Source: Episyrphus balteatus (taxonomy: Eukaryota; Arthropoda; Insecta; Diptera; Syrphidae). From it: DNA of 64,000 nucleotides. Positions 56,401 to 64,000 of the stretch are shown here, in pieces. The notes beneath the pieces were generated by a model. It did no database searches. It saw only the letters and a list, made by a program, of their open reading frames with translations, and was not told the origin of the DNA. The position numbers and the translations under genes were made by a program. The DNA is taken from contig NC_079136.1 in assembly GCF_945859705.1 (NCBI RefSeq), positions 121,523,028-121,587,027 on the forward strand, written 5' to 3'. Numbering within the stretch: the first letter of the stretch is position 1; each line of letters opens with the position of its first letter.

Positions 56401-59400
56401 TGTAACTGTCATTTTGACCATATTTTGATGTTTGAATTATTTTATTTTGATAATTAAACAAAACCAAATAGAGAAAAAAGTTGAATTAATGAAATCACCA
56501 TTGAGAAAATATTAAAAAAAAAAAAAACTGTAATAACGTTTAGAAAGACCCAACAAGAAAAGAAATTTAAGTTATATGAAGAAGTGTCACAATCAAAAAT
56601 GTAATGTTATGATCTTTTTAATATTTCTTCAACTATCTGAGCTAGAAACAGATGAACTACTTACCGGAAGAATAATCATATTAAATAAAGAAATAAAAAA
56701 GACAGTTTTTAAAAGCGCATTTTTTTTTGTCTAATTATGTCTCATAGACCAATTTGCACATTGCCTCTAAAACTATTTGTAGATTTATTAAAAATTATTA
56801 TTAATGAGAACAAACATTTTTTGTGTCCGAAACTGGGAGATCGATGCCGAACATCCACCCGTGATACCAAAACTTTTGGTTCAAGAATTGTTGCCCTCCA
56901 CCCAAAAAATACCATGATTTCTATCAAAAAAGAAAAATCTATTGTTATTGTGCAAACAATTTTATTTGGTTCTATAAATAGCAACATCATTTTTAAACTG
57001 AATTGCTTTTGCAATGTTTACTACACGGATTGATTACCAGCTCTAAGACTATATGGCAAAACTATCCCATACCTAGACAACAAGCTTTCATGGAAGAAGC
57101 ATATAAATAGCCTAATCAAAAGAATAACCTTCATACTCAGGATATTATATTCAATGAATAGTTATCTTACTTATAAAATTCGCTGGAAGTGATGAAAGGC
57201 TCTAGTCTATATTACTGTACAGCTGTGAGGTTTACAATGGTTGCAATAACCAATTACGTAACAAATTAAAGGTAACGTTTTGGTACTTTTTTGCCCATTC
57301 TTCCCGTTACGGCATTTACCAATTCAGGTATTCTTGGTTACTTTTAAAACATCATCAAAATCGTTAAAATCAACCAAAAAGCACTTGTCAAACGAAAAAA
57401 CAGCCAAGAAATTAAAAAATTTGCCAGATTTCTCTTAAAAAGAATGAAATCCATTTGCTTTGATTCAAAGACCAACTGGCTAGATACCGATTTTGAGGTC
57501 CTAACTAATTTAGTCCTAACTAATACATGGTACCAATTTGACAGTAATATGGCTTATGTCGAATTCCTTTCAATCACTTGCAGTCGCTACTAAAATCGCT
57601 AATAAAGTCAATTATTTTTGGCTAATTTAGGACATTAAAAAAAATAGTGATCAATTTTTACATACATACTTCCAAAAAGGAGGAGGTATTCAATTCGTTT
57701 TTTATTTTGTGTTCGTTACCTCATAACTTTAGACTTGGTGAAACAATTTTGATAATTCTTTTTGTATTGGAAAGCTGGTGCCTGCAGTATGGTTCCATTT
57801 CAATTTCATTCAGTTCTCGCTATAGAAACTATGAGAAAAATCATAAAACCCAGTTTTGATCCACGGAAGTCGGTTTTGTTTTTTTGATAAAAAAATGATT
57901 ATTGTGAATGTATTTCAGTCCCATTGACCGATGAAAAACAAAAGAATATACACAACTTCATAGTTAGAACAAAACAACGTAGAATTTGTTAATTGTGACA
58001 AATGAAAAATGAATGTTCACAAATAAATAAAAAATGCCTCTGGTTGTTCTTCATTTCTTTGCAAAATTTTAGTTTGGTTTGAGGTGTTGCATTTGTTAAG
58101 ATTGTATAGTTTGTGAAAATCCGTCTCAAAAAAGAGATTTAAAAAGGATCGATTCTTCGGGAAAAAGTAGAGAATTTGTATTGCATTGGAATTCATTTAA
58201 GGAAAAAGTAGCGACTGCAGATCGAATATTTGGTTGTTTGGAATTCGACATTAGTAATTTTGTGAAAACATAACTTGGTACCGATTTCAGTACTAACGAT
58301 TGGAATATTAACTAGGTATGTACAATAGGGTGCTTCTTAAAAATCATTTTTCGAAATTTTGTTCTTCCTGCCTTAAATATAAATTGGGTAAAATTTGGTC
58401 CAGTTTAAACACGTTCTAGGGGTCGCTACCACAACTCAAAGTTTTGAAAAAAAAAACAAATTTTGTTTTCTCAGAAAATTTAAAAATTTGTAATCAGAAT
58501 TAAGTACTTTATATTAAATCTTTAACGGCCAATTTCTTCACATGAGTACTAAGCCAGCTTAGTACCCGGTCTAGCTAGATCAGGTCCTAGCACTAGTACT
58601 CGGTCCTAAGGAAAAGTTAGGACCTGAGCATTTCTTCACATTTATAGGACCTGATCTAAGTTCACAACGCGGTCCTAAGAATTAATTCGTATAAAACTGG
58701 TCTAACTGTCATTTTGACAATATTTTGATGTTTGAAATTATTTTATTTTGATATTTCAACAAATAAAACAAAACAAATAGACATAAAACGTTAAATTAAT
58801 GATATCACCATTGAGAAAATATTTTTAAAAAATAGAACAAAGCTTAAAAAGACCCAACAAGAAAAGAAAATAAAGTTCAATCAAGAAGTGTGACAATCAA
58901 AAATGGAATGTTTTGATCTAATTAAAATTGACAAAGCCAATGACGAGGGATTTCAATAATCTGGACTAGCAACGGATGAACCACCAGTCGCCTATAGGAA
59001 GAATAATCATATAAAGAAATAACATAGACAGTTTGCATATAGATGTGTAATTTTACAGATTTCAATAAAAATAACAGTTTTTTTAAGGCGCATTTCTTTT
59101 TTTGTTATGTGTTATGTCTCATATAAGTCATCGGTGAAAATCGCATTATTTTAACATTACTTGTAGACGAGCTTGCACATAGCCTCCAAAACTATTTGTT
59201 AATGAAACAAACAATTATTTTGTGTTCGAAACTAGAAGATTGATGTCGGACATCCATCTGTGATACTGTGGTTCAAAAATTTTTGCACCCAAAAAATGGA
59301 CTCGAAAGATCATACTTTGAGTAGTCTCAGGTTATTTTTTCCAAGTATGAGAATAACTTTAATCGTAAATGGTTTCCAGCATTGTCGGGCGTCGAGAAAT

Positions 59401-61695
59401 GCAAATGCAGAGTGTCTACGCAAATCCCCTCTATTTTGACTTGGTTTTCACTTTTAAAAAGTTCGATATACATTTTTGTTACTTTTTCATCCAGAAGTGT
59501 TCTTTTGTTCATTCTTCACGTTCTGGTATTGCATTTCTCATTTCAGGTGTTTTTGGTAAATTTAAAAAATTATTTATTTCATCAAAATCAACAAAAAAGT
59601 ACGAAACAACACCCAAGAAATTAAAAAATTAAACGAAATGAATGAAATTCATTGCTTTGATTCAAGTACTAAGCGCTAGACTACCGATTTCGAGGTCCTA
59701 ACAAATACCGAGTCCTAACTTATACTCGGTACCAATTTGAGAGTACTAAGGCTTAGGACTTTGGTGAAGAAATCATTTGGTACCGATTTGAGTCCTAACG
59801 ATTGGTATAATAACCAGGTCCTAGCTGATTTTGAGGAGCTAGCTAGTACCGAGTCCTAACTAGTACTCGGTCCTAAATTGACAGTTCTAAGGCTTAGTAC
59901 CTGAGTGAAGAAATGAGTTGATACCGATTTGAGTACTAACTTTAGGACTAGGACCGGTACTAGTGCTAGGACTCTGTGAAGAAATCGGCCGTAACTGTTT
60001 TTAAAGAAATTTTGATATAAAAACAGCGGAATAAAAATGAAGTTTAATTTTGAATATTTTTGAATTTGACATTTTTTTTTTGTGTGTTATTCTGTAGAAT
60101 AGCTAACTGAGTGATCTTTCTTAACTGAAAAATTCAATGATTTTATCTGATTGTTTATGAGCCTAATATCTTAATTCGATAGACAGTTAACTGACTGTTT
60201 GTTAGAAAATTGAAAAATCGGGTCTTAAACGTACTTTGTATTGTAACAAAAATTTTTTTGTTGAAATTGATCTTTTTTTTTTACTTAAATCTTTAGTGAA
60301 TGGTAGCGACCCCAAAATTTTAATATTAAAATCGGAAAAAAATACCATATACTATGCTTATATGGTAGAACATAATGCAGGGGAGTCCCATTAAAAAATC
60401 GAAAAAAAGATTTTTTTCGACCATATAAGAAGCACCCTAATGTACAAGCCTATTTTGAAGAGCTAACTAGGACCAAGTCCTAACTAGTACTTGACAGTTT
60501 TAGGATCAAGTAATTGGGTGACGAAATAAGTTGATACTCATTTGAGTACTAACTGAGGTGCGTTCTTTTTCTAACAATAGTCAACGATCGTTCTTATGTC
60601 AAAAATTATTGTTGAAGTGCCATTGTTAGAAATCGTTGGATTTTTTACAAATCATTTAGGAACGATTTATTGTTAGAGATTGTTAGACTGTCAAACCATC
60701 AAAAAAATTTCTTTTGAGAATACTTTTATTTCCATTATTATAACAAAAAAAATTGTTTTTTATTCACAATAAATTATCTTTCATCAAAAAATTACAAAAC
60801 TCTCTTTTTATTTTCATTTTTTTCCGCTTTTTTCCAAAAGAAAAAAAATCTTTGAGTTTGTTTTGTAAACAAAACATACACTTTGACACATCAGCAATCT
60901 GATGAATGTCCCTCATGAATGTCCCTCATATGATGGAGGTGAGTTGGAAATAGTTACGATTTGTAACTATTTGACACTTAAAAACGAGTTTAGGAACGAT
61001 GTTCATCTGTCAAATAGTTACAAATCGTAACTATTTTGTAGTTTAGGAACGACAAAAGTTAACGATAGTTAACTATTGTTAGAAAAAGAACGCACCTCTG
61101 TAGCGCTAGGACTCGTTGAAGAAATTGGCCGTAATCGATTCAACCAAACAGTTTTTCCAGCATCATTCTTCAGCAAACAAAATATCGTTCAGATGAATGA
61201 TACCTACCTACTTGTGGTGTAAAATGTTATTTTCTACTTGTATGTTATCACAAACTGTAGGTGAACTTCCGAACTTATTTTCCATTTCATAATTTTCAAT
61301 AAAATGTGACTCGTATAATATATTGATAAGGAAGTAGGTATTAACGCATTTTCTGTCTAGTCAGCAAAACTTTAATACTTAAAAACTTTTTGGAACGTGT
61401 CACTATCAACCTTTTTCTTTTTTTTTTTAATCAAATTAAAATCAAACCCTTGACTTATAAATGAAAATAAATCTTCTATACTTACATTCAATGTCGACTC
61501 TTTCAAATAAACAGCATATTCATTTAAAAGCATGAAATTATTCTGCTCCCGCATGGATGTCATTGCATCTTTGAGACTCCGCACATCTCGGAATCGGACC
61601 TTATTGATTATAGCTGCTTTGGTCTTTTCCCTTTCGGTTGGGGCGTATGATTTTAGAATTGATGACAATCCTGTCTTTGCACTGTACACAGACAT
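53404..61695 (-). CDS. RRN3: RRN3/TIF-IA, RNA polymerase I transcription initiation factor
   Basis: Six minus-strand exons: 61695-61486, 55357-54464, 54394-54261, 54202-54027, 53963-53714 and 53650-53404, phases 0, 0, 2, 1, 2, giving 636 residues, close to the human length of about 650. RRN3 binds Pol I and couples it to the rDNA promoter, linking rRNA synthesis to growth; it is a HEAT-repeat protein. Diagnostic stretches include PWTNRSSEAIQKYQDFFVDL, HPIAHTLDMCMEKM, ASVGYIASFLAR, YFVIAFR-like FYVIAFRSRDL, and FFPFDPYLLK near the end. An acidic Glu/Asp tract sits at about residues 243-270, as in the family. The C-terminus has a basic KRxR/RKR stretch. I chose ATG 61695 (MSVYSAKTG). An in-frame ATG at 61773 would add 26 unlikely residues. 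Intron 1 (6,128 bp) is a transposon graveyard, whereas the others are 58-69 nt. Confidence 0.95.
57035..57240 (+). mobile_element. LINE (jockey-like) reverse transcriptase fragment
   Basis: The frame reading LDNKLSWKKHINSLIKR at 57079-57129, then TFILRILYSMNSYL, matches the region C-terminal to the RT active site of jockey/I-type LINEs (LD..LSW..HI). Truncated on both sides, no start or stop of its own. Confidence 0.6.
58326..60439. mobile_element. hAT-like element with TAGGGTGC ends and 8-bp target duplication
   Basis: Left end TAGGGTGCTTCTTA and right end TAAGAAGCACCCTA are perfect inverted repeats. ATGTACAA flanks both sides (58318-58325 and 60440-60447). Without the nested 1,466-bp insert it is about 645 bp. 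The inner parts fold back too (GGTCGCTACC near 58420 with GGTAGCGACC near 60302). Non-autonomous. Confidence 0.85.
58526..59991. mobile_element. Young PIF/Harbinger-like element, TAA target duplication
   Basis: Ends CGGCCAATTTCTTCAC and GTGAAGAAATCGGCCG are inverted with one mismatch, flanked by TAA (58523-58525 and 59992-59994). Subterminal arrays of AGTCCTAAC, GGTCCTA and TAGTACTCGG fill both ends. No intact transposase. It sits inside the hAT-like element. Confidence 0.85.
60556..61097. mobile_element. 542-bp element with AGGTGCGTTC ends and CTG target duplication
   Basis: Long inverted ends beginning AGGTGCGTTCTTTTTCTAAC, flanked by CTG at 60553-60555 and 61098-61100. Inner arms also pair (TAGTTACGATTTGTAACTA, ACGATCGTT motifs). 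A 3-bp duplication suggests a Harbinger-type transposase, but CTG is not the usual TWA, so the family is uncertain. Confidence 0.75.
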
Positions 61696-61773
61696 TTTTT
61701 TATAATTTTTCTTTTTTTCTCTATTTGAAAAAAAAAGAATCAACGTTGCAGAAGTTTTTACTTCGGTGGTCAC

Positions 61774-62164
61774 TTTTTTTTTAGGTTACAAGTTTTGTTC
61801 CGATGAAGAAACAATCAAGATTTCTCACTTATATTTTGTTTGTATTTGATTTATTATATACTTTAAATATATCTTCTATTTAAATTAGTTTTTTCTTTTT
61901 TTAATTTTATTAACATTTCTTGGAATTAAATTGGAAAGAAAAAGGTTACTTTTTCTCGTCAAAAGTTACGCAGTACGCAAAATAAGCACGTTGTATGAAA
62001 AATGAGAAAATGCGATGAAGGAGAAATGTCATTAATTTTTTCCTCTAGTTTTCTTCTTTTGGCGGGTGTAGGATGATAAAACAGTGAAGCCAAATTATTC
62101 AGATTTGAATAGATTTCGAGAAGTGTTGAAATAAAAATAATTAGCACAAGTTGTGAAACAAAAA
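61774..62164. other. RRN3 upstream region
   Basis: AT-rich region that should contain the RRN3 promoter on the minus strand. No TATA or initiator match stands out. Confidence 0.4.
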
Positions 62165-62166
62165 TA

Positions 62167-62781
62167 GGTGTGTTTTTTACTACCACCGGTCTTAACTGGA
62201 CAAAAAAACGCAGTCGGGGCTTAGCAATTTACATGTTAAATACAACAACACCTTAGCCCCTTGGGCTTAGTAGTTGTTTAGCCTGGAGAATTCTCTGGGC
62301 TTAACTTTTTCAACAGATTTAAATCTGTGCTACCAAATTAACTTGTTCGTAAATTGTTTAGAATTTGTTTAAAAACATCAAAACTGATGTTTGGAATGAC
62401 AATTATTATTTTAAATATTTATGTAATAGTTAGTTAAACTTTTTGTTTTCAAAAACACAAAAGCGAAAAATATGACAACTCTATATTTTTTTGTGTCAGC
62501 TGATTTCGGAACATTTAGGGCAAGTTGTACAAACGTGGTTCAGCCTCGGATCAGGAATTTAACTCGCCGATTTCGGCGGATTAGCAGTGGATCAACTTTG
62601 GTTCAAGGATGGATTTAGATTTTTTGACCTATATGGGCCTAGAACCAGTGCTAAAAATCAATTTTACCACCGAATTCAGAAGATAAAAGTTGCTGAACCA
62701 CGGATTAAATATTTGTACAACTGGCCCTTAGAGGCGTTTTTTTTGCAACCTGTTAAGCCCGGTGGTAATAAAAAACACACC
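62167..62781. mobile_element. 615-bp inverted-repeat element, TA target duplication
   Basis: Left end GGTGTGTTTTTTACTACC and right end GGTAATAAAAAACACACC are inverted with one mismatch and continue as CACCGG.CTTAAC on both arms. TA flanks both ends (62165-62166, 62782-62783), as for Tc1/mariner-type elements. Non-coding. Confidence 0.7.
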
Positions 62782-62783
62782 TA

Positions 62784-63452
62784 ATGCACTTTAATTTTCT
62801 GATAATGAAATTATATAAAGACGTTTTGAATGAAGGCTTAACTACATTGGCTCAAAAAGTGAAAAAGTACAAAAGTGAAAAAGTACGAAAGTGAAAAACG
62901 CATTTTTGTATAGTTTTTCGGCCTAAAAAATTAAAAAAAATAATGCAGAAAGCTTATTTTTTGGTCTAATAAACAATTTGTATACTCTTTTTCACAAAAC
63001 AATTGCGCTAGCCAGAAAAAAAATATTTTCACTTTTGTACTTTTTCAAAAAGACGTGTATGTAGTTAAGCCTTGATTCATGGATGTGAAAAAGTGCACAG
63101 TAAAGTATTTTCTATAATACTTTCTTTTATAATCATGTTATTTTAAATTAGCATCAAAACCGCTTCTCTACCATCTACTGGTATATAATACACGTCCATG
63201 TACTGGACAAAGTCAGCAGCAAAAGGTTGATGTAATTTCGCGGGCCTTCAATTTTCAAATTTTTAAAATTATCAAGAAAGAAAGAAAATTTAACAAAAAT
63301 TTGATTATTGGTTCAACAAATTTTATCTTCCAAAATTGGTGGTTTAGCACTGGTTCAAGGTACATTTTTATGTTAAAATGTCCAAATCCATGCCTGAACC
63401 AATGTTTAACCACAGTTAATCTTCAGGAAACGGCAAGGTATATAGCCTTTTC
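62784..63452. other. Unassigned sequence near the window end
   Basis: No gene seen. The phrase GTGAAAAAGTAC recurs two to three times near 62860-62890. The remainder to 64000, past 63800, also shows nothing recognisable. Confidence 0.4.
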
Positions 63453-63800
63453 ACAAGTCTCCAAAGTCGACAACGAAAATGCTAACGAAAATATATCATC
63501 GAGTATTCTGTCAAAGTCAAAATAAAAAAATCAAAATTATTTTAAAATCAAGAAAAATCAACAGAAAATAATTTTTAAAGCAAGAAATAAATGAATTAAA
63601 TGTGAAAAAAAAACAGTCAACACTGCTCTTGGAGTCAAGAAAAATGCACATGACAGTAAAAAGTAAGTGACAAATGAGTGAAAACTCTCCAATTTTTCAC
63701 TAGAGCTGCATAGTGAAAAACTAAAAGCAGAACGAAATTTTTCGTTCAAGATTTCGTTAACGAAATTTTGTATGGAAAATTTTGTTTCGCTTCAGCTGCC
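63453..63800 (+). repeat. Second copy of the block at 51921-52420
   Basis: Shares CAAGTCTCCAAAGTCGACAA, TATCATCGAGTATTCTGTCA, ACTGCTCTTGGAGTCAAGAA and GTGAAAACTCTCCAATTTTT in order with 51921-52420. It lacks the 150-bp MITE present there. Confidence 0.85.
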
Positions 63801-64000
63801 TAATAGGCTTTAAGCCTAATTTATATACTTAAGTTTGAAGTAAAAAAGAGTAAATGTTGCTTAACTAAAAGAAAAAAAAACAATAAACATGCGTATATAT
63901 TTGAATCATGTTTATTCTATGGACCGCCTGGTGCCCCCAACTTCTCCTGTAGTTGTTCTCTGGCATCACTTAACTAAACGAGACTCGTTGCTTCCATGAC

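Larger units (their letters stand above)
56219..61131. mobile_element. Old PIF/Harbinger-like element, host of three later insertions
   Basis: The left end TGGCAAATTTCCTCATATGAG and the right end GAAGAAATTGGCCG match the ends of the younger copy at 58526-59991. TAA flanks both sides (56216-56218, 61132-61134). Its body shares sequence with the younger copy (for example 56730-56880 with 59110-59265). It is interrupted by 58326-60439 and 60556-61097. Repeated GGTCCTAA/GTACTCGG phrases fill the subterminal regions. Confidence 0.65.

Noticed and set aside
61696..61773. Upstream in-frame ATG of RRN3 at 61773
   Set aside because: The added 26 residues are low-complexity (Lys/Phe-rich) and unlike the family. 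The ATG at 61695 starts a plausible conserved N-terminus.
1..64000. CRISPR arrays, bacterial operons, rRNA genes, prophage
   Set aside because: None seen. Gene structure and repeats are those of an insect nuclear genome.

Overview
The window looks like a brachyceran fly (Diptera) chromosome. It is strongly AT-rich with long A/T runs, several introns are only 56-69 nt, one gene has a TATA box plus a TCAGTT initiator, and transposon debris is dense. There is no bacterial-type gene packing. The species cannot be fixed from sequence reading alone.

Four protein genes are supported. (1) 10662-15076, plus strand: an intronless gene for a 1,409-residue, mostly disordered, Ser/Thr-Pro-rich protein. 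I do not recognise it. (2) 16473-36761, plus strand: the 3' five exons (780 codons) of a gene ending in a MYND-type zinc finger, resembling the apical-junction AJM-1/AJM1 group. A possible first coding exon lies at 938-1036, which would make gene 1 nested in its intron. (3) 51316-41293, minus strand: a six-exon C2H2 zinc-finger protein of 942 residues with about 20 fingers. (4) 61695-53404, minus strand: a six-exon RRN3/TIF-IA gene (636 residues), the RNA polymerase I initiation factor. Genes 2 and 3 converge on the AT-rich stretch 36.8-41.3 kb; genes 3 and 4 are head-to-tail.

The rest is introns and spacers filled with repeats. The 12-kb intron of gene 2 holds a fragment of PIF/Harbinger transposase, a pair of TTA-flanked MITEs, a 2.5-kb foldback element and a 1.15-kb insertion built from a 315-bp tandem unit. 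The 6.9-kb intron of gene 3 holds two hAT elements with exact 8-bp target duplications and a 1.7-kb terminal-inverted-repeat element. The 6.1-kb first intron of RRN3 holds a Russian-doll stack: a Harbinger-like element inside a hAT-like element inside an older Harbinger-like copy, plus a further 542-bp element. A 305-bp satellite family occurs at three places.

The most striking system is at 27531-28698. Each 315-bp unit carries a complete type III hammerhead self-cleaving ribozyme (three intact copies, one truncated). The insertion has a 409-bp perfect inverted arm and a 13-bp direct repeat at its edges. This looks like a retrozyme-type element, mobilised as a circular or multimeric ribozyme RNA by reverse transcription. 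One ribozyme is in sense orientation within the host gene's intron.
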